A stretch of 64,000 nt of DNA. It comes from Leclercia adecarboxylata. Lineage in GTDB: Bacteria > Pseudomonadota > Gammaproteobacteria > Enterobacterales > Enterobacteriaceae. The notes below the pieces were generated by a model that had not been told where the DNA came from, did not search any database, and saw only the letters and a list, made by a program, of their open reading frames with translations. Location: assembly GCF_006171285.1 (NCBI RefSeq), contig NZ_CP040889.1, positions 2,356,001 through 2,420,000 on the forward strand. The letters are read 5' to 3'. Positions 1 to 8,946 of the stretch are shown in pieces. Both the position numbers and the translations under genes were made by a program. Numbering within the stretch: position 1 is the stretch's first letter; every line of letters starts with the position of its first letter.

Positions 1-894
1 ACCCTGGGCGGTTCCGGTGCGCTGAAAGTCGGTGCCGACTTCCTGCACAAGTATTTTCCGGAATCCGGCGTCTGGGTAAGCGATCCGACCTGGGAAAACC
101 ATGTTGCCATCTTTGAAGGCGCAGGTTTTACGGTGAACACCTATCCGTGGTTCGACGACCAGACCAACGGCGTGCGCGTGGCCGCGCTGCTGGAAAAACT
201 GAACACCCTGCCGGAGCGCAGCATTGTGCTGCTCCATCCGTGCTGCCATAACCCGACCGGGGCCGACCTGACTAACGATCAGTGGGATGCGGTTATCGAG
301 GTGCTGAAAGCCCGCAACCTGATCCCGTTCCTCGACATTGCCTATCAGGGCTTTGGCGCCGGGATGGAAGAGGATGCCTACGCCATTCGCGCCATCGCCA
401 GCGCAGGCCTGCCGGCGCTGGTCAGCAACTCCTTCTCCAAAATTTTCTCGCTGTACGGCGAACGTGTCGGTGGCCTGTCCGTGGTCTGCGAAGATCAGGA
501 AGCCGCCGGGCGCGTGCTCGGCCAGCTGAAAGCCACCGTACGCCGCATCTACTCCAGCCCGCCAAACTTTGGTGCGCAGGTGGTGGCGACCGTACTGGGC
601 GATGACGAACTCAAAGCCGAGTGGCTGGCAGAGGTGGAAGCGATGCGTACCCGCATTCTGGCCATGCGTCAGACGCTGGTGGATGTGCTGAAGGACGCCG
701 TTCCGGGGCACAATTTCGACTACCTGCTGCAGCAGCGCGGCATGTTCAGCTATACCGGCTTCAGCGCGCAGCAGGTGGATCGCCTGCGCGAGGAGTTTGG
801 CGTCTATCTGATAGCCAGCGGGCGTATGTGCGTTGCCGGCCTGAACAGCAGCAACGTTCAACGCGTGGCGAAGGCCTTTGCTGCTGTAATGTAA
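1..894 (+). CDS. tyrB: Aromatic-amino-acid aminotransferase TyrB (5' truncated)
   Basis: The reading frame is open from base 1, so the N-terminal quarter or so lies outside the window. The visible part covers the large PLP domain and C-terminal small domain of a class I aminotransferase. The Schiff-base lysine sits in the run [17 protein letters not shown], and the motif HNPTGAD is intact. TyrB transfers amino groups between tyrosine, phenylalanine or leucine and 2-oxoglutarate, in the cytoplasm, as the last step of aromatic amino acid synthesis. TyrB rather than AspC is chosen because it sits just upstream of aphA, as in E. coli. A 9-bp hairpin follows the stop. Confidence 0.93.
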   Translation, partial: TLGGSGALKVGADFLHKYFPESGVWVSDPTWENHVAIFEGAGFTVNTYPWFDDQTNGVRVAALLEKLNTLPERSIVLLHPCCHNPTGADLTNDQWDAVIEVLKARNLIPFLDIAYQGFGAGMEEDAYAIRAIASAGLPALVSNSFSKIFSLYGERVGGLSVVCEDQEAAGRVLGQLKATVRRIYSSPPNFGAQVVATVLGDDELKAEWLAEVEAMRTRILAMRQTLVDVLKDAVPGHNFDYLLQQRGMFSYTGFSAQQVDRLREEFGVYLIASGRMCVAGLNSSNVQRVAKAFAAVM

Positions 895-907
895 GCACTT
901 ACTCACG

Positions 908-932
908 GCCTCCTTCCTTCAGTGAAGGAGGC
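908..932 (+). terminator. Hairpin downstream of tyrB
   Basis: The 9-bp inverted repeat GCCTCCTTC/GAAGGAGGC with a 7-base loop begins 13 bases after the tyrB stop. It has no clear T tract on the plus strand, so it may be an RNA 3'-end stabiliser or a weak terminator. Confidence 0.5.
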
Positions 933-1085
933 TGTAATGGGTCAAACCGCGCGTTGTTATACTCCTCTTTTATTGCGGCTTAGATAAAAATTCTTCTTTC
1001 ATTCCCCTCCCTCAGCGGTTATTTTCGATGAGGTTTTGACCATCCATTCAAAATAAAATAACGGTTTGAATATTCAGGGGAAAAT

Positions 1086-1799
1086 ATGCGCAAGATCACA
1101 CTGGCGCTCAGCGCTGCCTGCTTATTGCTCTCGCTCAGTCATCCGGTCGCGGCTCGTCCCTCTTCACCTCCACCGTTATATCCCGGCACGACCGTTGCCC
1201 GACTGGCTGAGCAGGCCCCCATTCATTGGGTTTCCATCGCGCAAATTGAGAACAGCCTGACGGGCCGCCCGCCCATGTCGGTGGGGTTTGATATTGATGA
1301 CACCGTGTTGTTCTCCAGCCCCGGCTTCTGGCGGGGTAAAAAAACCTGGTCACCGGATAGCGAGGATTACCTGAAAAACCCGGCCTTCTGGCAGCAGATG
1401 AACAACGGCTGGGATGAGTTCAGCATTCCCAAAGAGGTTGCCCGGGCGCTGATTGCCCTTCATCTGAAGCGCGGCGACAACATCTGGTTTATTACCGGGC
1501 GTCATCCCACTAAAACCGAAACCCTCACCAAAACCCTGCAGCAGGCTTTTCTGATCCCTGCGGCGCAGATGAATCCGGTGATTTTTGCCGGGGAGAAGTC
1601 CGGCAAGAATAACAAAACCCCGTGGATCGAACAGAAACAGATCAAGATTTACTACGGCGATGCGGATAGCGACATTACTGCCGCCCGCGAAGCCGGGGCC
1701 AGAGGTATTCGGGTGCTGCGCGCCTCCAACTCAACGTATAAACCGCTGCCGCAGGCGGGGGCGTTTGGGGAAGAGGTGATCGTTAATTCAGAATACTGA
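1086..1799 (+). CDS. aphA: Class B acid phosphatase / phosphotransferase AphA
   Basis: AphA is a periplasmic, magnesium-dependent acid phosphatase of the HAD superfamily that dephosphorylates nucleotides and other phosphomonoesters. The 237-aa length matches the E. coli precursor. Residues 1-23 form a signal peptide ending AARPSS. The nucleophile motif [14 protein letters not shown] places the catalytic aspartates at 69 and 71, the positions known in E. coli. The run WFITGRH and the late motif YYGDADSDI supply the remaining HAD motifs. The start is an ATG preceded by the purine-rich stretch CAGGGGAAAAT. It is a single-gene unit, with tyrB upstream and yjbQ downstream. Confidence 0.97.
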   Translation: MRKITLALSAACLLLSLSHPVAARPSSPPPLYPGTTVARLAEQAPIHWVSIAQIENSLTGRPPMSVGFDIDDTVLFSSPGFWRGKKTWSPDSEDYLKNPAFWQQMNNGWDEFSIPKEVARALIALHLKRGDNIWFITGRHPTKTETLTKTLQQAFLIPAAQMNPVIFAGEKSGKNNKTPWIEQKQIKIYYGDADSDITAAREAGARGIRVLRASNSTYKPLPQAGAFGEEVIVNSEY

Positions 1800-1841
1800 A
1801 TGCCTGTTTGGTGCAGGAAAGAACACTTTTTAAGCAGATTT

Positions 1842-1859
1842 ACCCGCTACGGGTTTTAC
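1842..1859 (+). terminator. Weak terminator-like hairpin after aphA
   Basis: A 5-bp stem ACCCG/CGGGT with a 3-base loop is followed by TTTACC, 43 bases after aphA. The stem is short and the T run is only three to four bases. Confidence 0.35.
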
Positions 1860-1914
1860 CTTTCGTCGTATTGCTGCACACTTAGAAGGATTATCCTGCA
1901 AAACGGAGCAGCAC

Positions 1915-2331
1915 ATGTGGTATCAGCAAACCCTGACCCTGCGCGCCAGGTCTCGCGGTTTTCATCTGGTGACGGACGAGGTCATTGGACAGATCCGCGA
2001 TCTTCCCCGCATCAACGTCGGTTTACTGCATCTGTTGCTGCAACACACGTCAGCCTCTCTCACGCTTAATGAGAATTGCGATCCTACCGTCCGTTCCGAT
2101 ATGGAACAGCATTTTCTCAAATCCGTTCCCGATAATGCCCGCTGGGAACATGATGACGAGGGGCCAGACGACATGCCTTCCCATATTAAATCCTCCATGC
2201 TGGGCGTCTCTTTGCTGCTGCCGGTGAATCACGGGCGCGTGCAGCTCGGCACCTGGCAGGGGATCTGGCTGGGAGAACATCGTATCCACGGCGGGTCGCG
2301 CAAAATCATCGCCACGCTACAAGGGGAATAA
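1915..2331 (+). CDS. yjbQ: YjbQ family protein (UPF0047, thiamine-phosphate-synthase-like fold)
   Basis: This 138-aa cytoplasmic protein belongs to the YjbQ/UPF0047 family. Diagnostic stretches are [15 protein letters not shown] and HIKSSMLG, followed by the C-terminal run [10 protein letters not shown]. Some family members complement thiamine phosphate synthase mutants weakly, but the physiological role is not settled. The start ATG follows ACGGAGCAGCAC, giving a GGAG ribosome site. The stop overlaps the ATGATG start region of yjbR, so the two genes form an operon, as in E. coli. Confidence 0.92.
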   Translation: MWYQQTLTLRARSRGFHLVTDEVIGQIRDLPRINVGLLHLLLQHTSASLTLNENCDPTVRSDMEQHFLKSVPDNARWEHDDEGPDDMPSHIKSSMLGVSLLLPVNHGRVQLGTWQGIWLGEHRIHGGSRKIIATLQGE

Positions 2332-2333
2332 TG

Positions 2334-2687
2334 ATGACAATTTCGGAGATACTTCAGTACTGCATGAACAAGCCAGGTGCGGAGCAAAGCGTGCACAGCG
2401 ACTGGAAGGCCACCCAGATTAAGGTCGCAGATGTGCTGTTTGCGATGGTGAAAGATGTGGAGGGGCGTCCGGCGGCCTCGCTAAAAACCAGCCCTGAACT
2501 GGCGGATCTGCTGCGCCAGCAGCACAACGACGTGCGTCCCAGCAAGCACCTGAATAAAGCGCACTGGAGCACGGTCTATCTGGACGGGTCGATTCCGGAT
2601 TCGCAGATTTACTATCTGGTGGATGCGTCTTACAAGCAGGCGGTGGAACTGCTGCCGGAGATGACCCGGCAGCAGCTGTCAGTGTAA
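2334..2687 (+). CDS. yjbR: MmcQ/YjbR family protein
   Basis: This 117-aa protein has the MmcQ/YjbR fold, related to DNA-binding double-wing proteins. Its function is unknown. Sequence runs such as EQSVHSDWKATQIKV and LNKAHWSTVYLDGS match E. coli YjbR nearly residue for residue. Two adjacent ATGs (2331 and 2334) are possible. The second is chosen because it gives the E. coli N-terminus MTISE and better spacing from AAGGGG. The TAA stop abuts the TAG stop of uvrA on the other strand with no bases between them. Confidence 0.93.
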   Translation: MTISEILQYCMNKPGAEQSVHSDWKATQIKVADVLFAMVKDVEGRPAASLKTSPELADLLRQQHNDVRPSKHLNKAHWSTVYLDGSIPDSQIYYLVDASYKQAVELLPEMTRQQLSV

Positions 2688-5513
2688 CTACTTCAGAAGA
2701 GGTTTAAGGAAGCGGGCGGTGTGCGAGGCTTCGCACTCCGCGACGGTTTCCGGGGTGCCGGAAACCAGGATTTCGCCGCCACCGCTGCCGCCTTCCGGGC
2801 CGAGATCGACAATCCAGTCCGCGGTTTTAATCACGTCCAGGTTATGCTCAATCACCACGATGGTGTTGCCCTGATCGCGCAGCTGGTGCAGCACGTCAAG
2901 CAGCTGCTGGATATCGGCAAAGTGCAGACCGGTGGTCGGTTCATCCAGAATGTACAGCGTCTGACCGGTGCCGCGTTTGGAGAGCTCACGCGCCAGCTTC
3001 ACGCGCTGCGCCTCCCCGCCCGACAGCGTGGTCGCCGACTGGCCCAGACGAATGTAGGTCAGACCGACATCCATCAGGGTCTGGAGCTTACGCGCCAGCG
3101 CCGGGACGGCATCAAAGAACTCGCGTGCTTCTTCGATGGTCATATCCAGCACTTCGTGGATGGTCTTGCCTTTGTACTTAATCTCCAGCGTTTCGCGGTT
3201 ATAGCGCTTGCCTTTGCACTGGTCGCACGGCACGTAGATATCCGGCAGGAAGTGCATCTCAACTTTGATCACCCCATCGCCCTGACAGGCTTCACAGCGT
3301 CCGCCGCGCACGTTAAAGCTGAAGCGGCCCGGCGTATAGCCGCGTGAACGCGATTCCGGCACGCCGGCAAAAAGTTCACGTACTGGCGTAAACACGCCGG
3401 TATAGGTGGCCGGGTTGGAGCGCGGGGTGCGGCCAATCGGGCTCTGATCGATATCGATCACCTTGTCGAAATGCTCCAGGCCGTGGATCTCGCGATACGG
3501 CGCCGGTTCAGCCAGGGTTGCGCCGTTAAGCTGAGTCTGCGCAATCGGGAACAGGGTGTCGTTAATCAGCGTTGATTTACCGGAACCCGACACCCCGGTA
3601 ATGCAGGTGAACAGGCCGACCGGCAGGGTGAGCGTGACGTCTTTCAGGTTGTTGCCGCGCGCGCCGGTCAGTTTCAGCACTTTTTCCGGGTCGGCAGGGA
3701 CACGCTGTTTCGGCACTTCAATCTTCCGCTTGCCGCTCATGTACTGGCCGGTAAGGGATTCCGGTACCGCCATAATGGCGTCCAGAGGCCCTTCCGCCAC
3801 CACCTCACCACCATGGACGCCAGCGCCCGGACCGATGTCGATCACGTGGTCTGCCGCGCGGATGGCGTCTTCATCGTGCTCAACCACAATCACCGTGTTG
3901 CCAAGGTTACGCAGGTGGATCAGCGTCCCGAGCAGGCGCTCGTTGTCGCGCTGGTGCAGACCGATAGAGGGTTCATCCAGCACGTACATGACGCCCACCA
4001 GACCCGCACCAATCTGGCTCGCCAGACGGATACGCTGGGCTTCGCCGCCGGAGAGCGTTTCTGCGGAGCGGGAAAGCGTCAGGTAGTTCAGGCCGACGTT
4101 GACCAGGAACTTGAGGCGATCGCCGATCTCTTTCAGCACTTTCTCGGCGATTTTAGCCCGCTGGCCGGAGAGCTTCAGGTTGTTGAAGAAGTCCATCGCG
4201 TGGCCGATGCTCATGTCTGAGATGGTCGGCAGCGGCGTGTTTTCTACATACACGTGACGCGCTTCGCGACGCAGGCGGGTGCCGTCACAGGTGGCGCAGG
4301 AGCGGTTGCTGATGAACTTCGCCAGCTCTTCACGCACCGCGCTGGATTCCGTCTCTTTGTAACGACGCTCCATATTGTGCAGCACGCCTTCGAACGGATG
4401 ACGGCGCACCGACGTATCGCCGCGATCGTTCATGTATTTGAACTCGATGTTCTCTTTGCCGGAACCGGACAGGATCACTTTGTGCACGGTTGGGCTCAGG
4501 CTGCCCCACGGCGCTTCGACGTCGAACTTATAGTGTTCCGCCAGCGACTTCAGCATCTGGAAATAGTAGAAGTTACGCTTATCCCAGCCGCGGATCGCGC
4601 CGCCAGCCAGCGACAGTTCCGGGTTCTGGATCACCCGGTCAGGATCGAAGTACTGCTGCACGCCCAGGCCATCACAGGTCGGGCAGGCGCCCGCCGGGTT
4701 GTTGAACGAGAACAGACGTGGTTCCAGCTCGCGCATGCTGTAGCCGCAAATCGGGCAGGCGAAGTTGGCGGAAAAGAGCAGCTCTTCCGCTTTCGGATCG
4801 TCCATATCGGCGACCACCGCCGTACCGCCGGAGAGATCCAGCGCGGTTTCGAACGACTCCGCCAGGCGCTGGGTCATGTCGTCACGCACCTTGAAGCGGT
4901 CGATCACCACCTCGATAGTGTGTTTCTTTTGCAGCTCCAGCTTCGGCGGATCGGAGAGATCGCACACTTCGCCGTCGATACGGGCGCGGATATAACCCTG
5001 GCTTGCCAGGTTCTCCAGCGTTTTGGTGTGCTCGCCCTTACGCTCTTTAATGATTGGCGCAAGCAGCATCAGGCGTCGGCCTTCCGGCTGCGCCAGCACG
5101 TTATCCACCATCTGGCTGACGGTCTGCGCCGCCAGCGGGACGTCGTGGTCCGGACAGCGCGGCTCGCCTACGCGGGCATAGAGCAGACGCAGGTAGTCAT
5201 GGATTTCGGTGATGGTACCGACGGTGGAGCGCGGGTTATGGGAGGTCGACTTCTGCTCAATAGAGATAGCCGGCGACAACCCTTCGATATGGTCGACGTC
5301 CGGTTTTTCCATCAGCGACAGGAACTGACGCGCATAAGCAGAGAGCGATTCAACGTAACGACGCTGTCCTTCGGCATACAGCGTGTCGAAAGCCAGAGAA
5401 GATTTGCCTGAGCCTGACAGCCCGGTCACGACGATCAGTTTGTCGCGAGGGATGACGAGGTTGATATTCTTGAGATTGTGGGTGCGGGCGCCCCGAACTT
5501 CGATCTTATCCAT
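2688..5513 (-). CDS. uvrA: Excinuclease ABC subunit A
   Basis: UvrA is the DNA-damage recognition ATPase of nucleotide excision repair. It dimerises, binds UvrB and loads it at lesions. The 941-aa protein has two ABC cassettes: the first Walker A is [14 protein letters not shown] near residue 31 and the second is [13 protein letters not shown] near 640. There are two LSGGEAQR signatures and two CxxC zinc modules (CPICG...CPTC and CEAC...CDQC). It is divergent from ssb. A LexA box lies in the shared promoter region, consistent with SOS induction. Confidence 0.98.
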   Translation of the reverse strand: MDKIEVRGARTHNLKNINLVIPRDKLIVVTGLSGSGKSSLAFDTLYAEGQRRYVESLSAYARQFLSLMEKPDVDHIEGLSPAISIEQKSTSHNPRSTVGTITEIHDYLRLLYARVGEPRCPDHDVPLAAQTVSQMVDNVLAQPEGRRLMLLAPIIKERKGEHTKTLENLASQGYIRARIDGEVCDLSDPPKLELQKKHTIEVVIDRFKVRDDMTQRLAESFETALDLSGGTAVVADMDDPKAEELLFSANFACPICGYSMRELEPRLFSFNNPAGACPTCDGLGVQQYFDPDRVIQNPELSLAGGAIRGWDKRNFYYFQMLKSLAEHYKFDVEAPWGSLSPTVHKVILSGSGKENIEFKYMNDRGDTSVRRHPFEGVLHNMERRYKETESSAVREELAKFISNRSCATCDGTRLRREARHVYVENTPLPTISDMSIGHAMDFFNNLKLSGQRAKIAEKVLKEIGDRLKFLVNVGLNYLTLSRSAETLSGGEAQRIRLASQIGAGLVGVMYVLDEPSIGLHQRDNERLLGTLIHLRNLGNTVIVVEHDEDAIRAADHVIDIGPGAGVHGGEVVAEGPLDAIMAVPESLTGQYMSGKRKIEVPKQRVPADPEKVLKLTGARGNNLKDVTLTLPVGLFTCITGVSGSGKSTLINDTLFPIAQTQLNGATLAEPAPYREIHGLEHFDKVIDIDQSPIGRTPRSNPATYTGVFTPVRELFAGVPESRSRGYTPGRFSFNVRGGRCEACQGDGVIKVEMHFLPDIYVPCDQCKGKRYNRETLEIKYKGKTIHEVLDMTIEEAREFFDAVPALARKLQTLMDVGLTYIRLGQSATTLSGGEAQRVKLARELSKRGTGQTLYILDEPTTGLHFADIQQLLDVLHQLRDQGNTIVVIEHNLDVIKTADWIVDLGPEGGSGGGEILVSGTPETVAECEASHTARFLKPLLK

Positions 5514-5598
5514 TCACCTTTCCCGGTAGGTAGATACACGGAATGCCTGGTTTGTTTGAAGGACAACCGGCAGAAACGGCTAATTATGACACAAATTG

Positions 5599-5618
5599 AA
5601 CTGGCTGGATATACAGTA
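5599..5618 (-). promoter_or_regulatory. LexA (SOS) box between uvrA and ssb
   Basis: The 20-mer AACTGGCTGGATATACAGTA reads, on the minus strand, TACTGTATATCCAGCCAGTT. It has the CTG-N10-CAG core of LexA operators, and its left half is identical to the consensus. The position, about 85 bases before the uvrA start, is equivalent to the known E. coli uvrA operator. It should repress uvrA, and perhaps ssb, until SOS induction. Confidence 0.9.
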
Positions 5619-5762
5619 TTGGAATGCAAACTCTGATTAAGTGTGCAACAATGTACAGTTCGTGAGAACTCTGGAAGATGCTCCGCAACTATCGGAAGAC
5701 CACGTGGAAATGGTACACTCGCGCGCTTACACTATTCAGAAATGTTTTCAGGAGACACGATC

Positions 5763-6290
5763 ATGGCCAGCAGAGGCGTAAACAAGGTGATTCTCGTCGG
5801 TAATCTGGGCCAGGACCCGGAAGTACGCTATATGCCGAGTGGTGGTGCAGTGGCCAACATTACGCTGGCTACTTCCGAATCCTGGCGTGATAAAGCGACC
5901 GGTGAGATGAAAGAGCAGACCGAATGGCACCGCGTTGTGCTGTTTGGCAAACTGGCCGAGGTGGCCGGTGAGTATCTGCGTAAAGGTTCTCAGGTCTATA
6001 TCGAAGGCCAGCTGCGTACCCGTAAATGGACCGATCAGTCCGGCGCAGAAAAATACACCACCGAAGTGGTGGTCAACGTCGGCGGCACCATGCAGATGCT
6101 GGGTGGCCGTCAGGGCGGCGGCGCACCGGCAGGTGGCGGCCAGCAGCAGCAGGGCGGTTGGGGTCAGCCTCAGCAGCCACAGGGCGGCAACCAGTTCAGC
6201 GGCGGCGCGCAGTCTCGTCCGCAGCAGCCGTCTGCGCCAGCGCAGTCCAACGAACCGCCAATGGATTTCGACGACGATATCCCGTTCTGA
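5763..6290 (+). CDS. ssb: Single-stranded DNA-binding protein
   Basis: SSB coats single-stranded DNA during replication, recombination and repair. The 175-aa protein has an N-terminal OB fold ([16 protein letters not shown], residues 1-110), then a glycine/glutamine-rich linker, and the conserved acidic tip MDFDDDIPF that recruits partner proteins. An upstream in-frame extension to 5643 exists but is rejected: the MASRGVNKV start follows CAGGAGACACGATC and matches the family. A strong terminator follows. Confidence 0.98.
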   Translation: MASRGVNKVILVGNLGQDPEVRYMPSGGAVANITLATSESWRDKATGEMKEQTEWHRVVLFGKLAEVAGEYLRKGSQVYIEGQLRTRKWTDQSGAEKYTTEVVVNVGGTMQMLGGRQGGGAPAGGGQQQQGGWGQPQQPQGGNQFSGGAQSRPQQPSAPAQSNEPPMDFDDDIPF

Positions 6291-6317
6291 TCGCCAGAAC
6301 CTGCGATTCGCAAAAAC

Positions 6318-6348
6318 AAAAAACCCAGACAAGCGTCTGGGTTTTTTT
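6318..6348 (+). terminator. Rho-independent terminator after ssb
   Basis: The inverted repeat AAACCCAGAC-AAGC-GTCTGGGTTT is followed by a run of T. The A-rich left flank makes it work in both directions, so it could also end yjcB transcripts from the minus strand. Confidence 0.92.
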
Positions 6349-6374
6349 ATATTCAGCGTAAATGCCCGCAGGCA

Positions 6375-6656
6375 TCAGGTGTACATCATCGGCCAGTCCG
6401 GCGGGGTGTGGCTCATCGCCTCTACCATGATCGTTTTGACGTTATTCCAGACCGCAGCCATATCCAGCAGGGTAATGCCCAGCAGGCCGGTGGCAAACCA
6501 GCATGCCGCCGCCAGCCCCAGACAGGTGCTGATCACCGCCAGCGCCGCGTAATCTGATTTTTTAAACTGAATGTTCAGCGTGCTGGCCAGAAACATCAGC
6601 ACAGCGCTCAACAACTCCCAGCGTGCCAGGACAACACCGGTGGTAATAGCTGCCAT
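6375..6656 (-). CDS. yjcB: YjcB family small membrane protein
   Basis: This 93-aa protein has the same length as E. coli YjcB and the same place between ssb and pdeC. It is hydrophobic, with about three predicted membrane segments (residues 12-25, 33-55 and 56-72). Its function is unknown. The start chosen (MAAITTGVVLARWELL) gives the family length; an in-frame upstream extension of 30 residues is unlikely. A perfect CRP-type palindrome lies about 125 bases upstream. Confidence 0.85.
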   Translation of the reverse strand: MAAITTGVVLARWELLSAVLMFLASTLNIQFKKSDYAALAVISTCLGLAAACWFATGLLGITLLDMAAVWNNVKTIMVEAMSHTPPDWPMMYT

Positions 6657-7203
6657 AAAACGATCCTCAAAGATAACCGCCGCCGGGTATAGCGCGACGT
6701 TGCCCGGACATGGCAAACTGGCTATCGGCAAGCTCAGACTCATCAAAATGAAACGATGTTTTGTGTTACATCGGAATGTGTGAACTATATCACACTTGTT
6801 CTTTTATTCGCCAGTGGGCAAACGCACGAAAAAAGCGTTTTTTAACCACTCGATGATTGTGGATATATCGCCGAAGAATATATCTTTAGTCTGCTAAGTG
6901 CCGTAGTCGCGATAACTTCATTGATAATTCATTGAGATAAGAAAACATGTACAGGCCACGGGGCGATGTACAATATTTACAGCCTCAGGGCTATAGATTA
7001 TGCTTCATCCGGTTACTTAATTTGCCCGTAATAAATAAATCAGGTTTTAACTGGTTATTATTTTTCTGTACTTTTAATTTTACACACGCGTTCTTATTCG
7101 ACAGGCCTACAGCCGCATTAATTGATGCTGACTGAATTACCCTGCACCCCTGATTTATTCGTTGCGACATTTTTTATCTCGTTAACGAGCTACGAATAAA
7201 ACG
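6657..7203. other. 547-bp intergenic region between yjcB and the diguanylate cyclase
   Basis: This AT-rich region separates divergent genes and carries the CRP-type site at 6779-6794. A 62-codon open frame at 6947-7135 has no ribosome site or recognisable product, so I do not call it. Nothing else was recognised. Confidence 0.6.
6779..6794. promoter_or_regulatory. Perfect CRP-type site upstream of yjcB
   Basis: TGTGAACTATATCACA fits the consensus TGTGA-N6-TCACA at all ten conserved positions. It lies 123 bases before yjcB (minus) and about 410 bases before the GGDEF gene (plus). yjcB is therefore the likelier target. Confidence 0.7.
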
Positions 7204-8607
7204 ATGAAGCAAGCAAATCGAGAGAATATAAATGACAGTGCACGGGCCCTGCACGCATTAGCTAAATTAATGCCAAAACTATCGTCGCAGCGGACCTTAA
7301 TGGATCTCCTGCAGACGATTAATCATACCTTTGGCGCCCAGCTCAGTTGGGTAATGATGGAGGATGAAGCAGGCCAGCAGCAGTTTGTCAGTACTGGTGA
7401 ATTAACCTGTTATCCAACGGAAATTAAAGCCTTTCTCGCCAGCACGTTATTGCAGCGTCATCACCAGGCGTGGCGGGTAATCTGCTGGAAAGAAAATTCA
7501 GGCACGCTGATATTCCCTCCCTCGCATCCGGGACATACGCAATTACAGTGCGGCGTGCTGTATAAATTGTCCCCGCAACATGACCCGTGCAACGGCTACT
7601 TCTTCCTCGGTTTTACGCAACCGCAAGAGAGCATCACCGTGCTGAAAGAGGTGGTGGTAATTCTGGTTGAAAAGCTGAAGGACTATCTGACCGGTCTCGT
7701 TGCCCGCGAGCGCACGGCCAAAGAGATGCAGCGAGTGATCACCCAGTATAAAACGCTGTTTGAACGGGCACCGGTGCTGATGAACTCGTTTGACCGGCAC
7801 AGCCGCTGCGTATTATGGAATGCCGAGTGCGAAAAGGTATTTGGCTGGACGATGGCGGAAATCAACGCCCATACCGATCCGCTGGCGCTCTTTTATCCTG
7901 ACCCTGAGGTGCGCCGCCGGGTGCGCGAGTCGGTCAATACCACGCCCCTGAACGACATGTACGAATGGCATCCGGTGCGGCGGGACGGCGTGCAGCTGAC
8001 GATCCTCTGGTCGAACATCTCCCTGCCGGACGGCTCCATCCTTAATATCGGGCTCGATATTACTGCGCGTAAGAAAGCGGAGCAGCAGCTGCATATGAAG
8101 GCCACCACCGACGATCTGACGCGCTGCCTGAACCGCTTTGCCATCCTGCAGCAGATTGGCGCGGCGCTGGAGGCCTGCCGACGCGAGGAGGCCGACAGCC
8201 ACTTCTGCGTTATGATGCTCGACCTGGATTTCTTCAAACAGATTAACGACAAGTGGGGCCATCTGGTGGGCGATGCCGCGCTGGTCCATTTTTGCGACTG
8301 CCTGCGGGCGCTGATGCCGCCGGGCTCGGCGTTGGGTCGGGTTGGCGGCGAGGAGTTTCTACTGCTGCTGCCCAAAACCCGCAGCGACGCGGCGGTGCAG
8401 CTCTCAATAGCGCTGCGCCAGGCGCTCTCGCTTACGCCGCTTAAGGTCGGCAGCCGATCCTTAACCCTCTCTTTCAGCGCTGGCGTGGTGGAGGTGTGCG
8501 GAAAACCGCGCGATACCTCATCGCTACTCATTAGCGCAGATAAGGCACTTTACGATGCCAAGCGCGGCGGAAGAGGAAAAACAATCGTCGCGGTTGATTA
8601 TTTATAA
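7204..8607 (+). CDS. Soluble GAF-PAS-GGDEF diguanylate cyclase
   Basis: This is a predicted cytoplasmic diguanylate cyclase making c-di-GMP from two GTP. It has 467 aa and no membrane segment. Residues 15-170 look like a GAF-type sensor and 175-295 a PAS domain ending in the PAC-like run LNIGLDITARKKAEQQL. Residues 300-465 are the GGDEF domain. The active-site loop is GGEEF at 381-385, and the metal-binding MLDLDFFKQIND motif is present. The usual inhibitory I-site RxxD before the loop is replaced by PGSA, so product inhibition may be lost. The ribosome site is weak. The next gene degrades c-di-GMP. I know of no K-12 gene at this position. Confidence 0.9.
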   Translation: MKQANRENINDSARALHALAKLMPKLSSQRTLMDLLQTINHTFGAQLSWVMMEDEAGQQQFVSTGELTCYPTEIKAFLASTLLQRHHQAWRVICWKENSGTLIFPPSHPGHTQLQCGVLYKLSPQHDPCNGYFFLGFTQPQESITVLKEVVVILVEKLKDYLTGLVARERTAKEMQRVITQYKTLFERAPVLMNSFDRHSRCVLWNAECEKVFGWTMAEINAHTDPLALFYPDPEVRRRVRESVNTTPLNDMYEWHPVRRDGVQLTILWSNISLPDGSILNIGLDITARKKAEQQLHMKATTDDLTRCLNRFAILQQIGAALEACRREEADSHFCVMMLDLDFFKQINDKWGHLVGDAALVHFCDCLRALMPPGSALGRVGGEEFLLLLPKTRSDAAVQLSIALRQALSLTPLKVGSRSLTLSFSAGVVEVCGKPRDTSSLLISADKALYDAKRGGRGKTIVAVDYL

Positions 8608-8946
8608 ATCACTTTAATGAGGCTCACGGGATAAATAGCACAAAATTTCATGATGAAGTTGCGCTTCTTTCACTCTCCCGGTAGTTTGCCTTAATCAACA
8701 ACGTTCTGTTGAGTAATCCGGGAGCTTGGCTTTGTCGTCCGATAATTATTTTTCTGAATAAAGACGAAACGAATACTTTCAGTTTGGCTTACGGACAAAT
8801 ATTATCGGCATAACTAAATATTAGGTTATTGGCGTTAAAAGTCAGTTGCTAACTTCGCATGATTCATGCAACGTAATCACCTGTTTAGCAAAGCATCCGG
8901 CCTTCATGACTACAGGCACATAAAAAGCAGGGATAATAGGGCGGAA
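8608..8946. other. 339-bp intergenic region upstream of pdeC
   Basis: This AT-rich region separates the GGDEF gene from pdeC and has no convincing terminator. An in-frame 27-codon upstream extension of pdeC begins at 8866 but is not supported by the family start. I see no recognisable regulator site. Confidence 0.5.

Noticed and set aside
4254..5411. 385-codon open frame opposite uvrA
   Set aside because: It lies entirely antisense to a strongly conserved gene, and its composition is that of the high-GC mirror frame. No ribosome site or domain is seen.
5643..5762. N-terminal extension of ssb
   Set aside because: The frame is open upstream, but the family start MASRGVNKV and its ribosome site lie at 5763.
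6947..7135. 62-codon ORF upstream of the GGDEF gene
   Set aside because: No ribosome site, no known similarity, and AT-rich intergenic composition. Probably chance.
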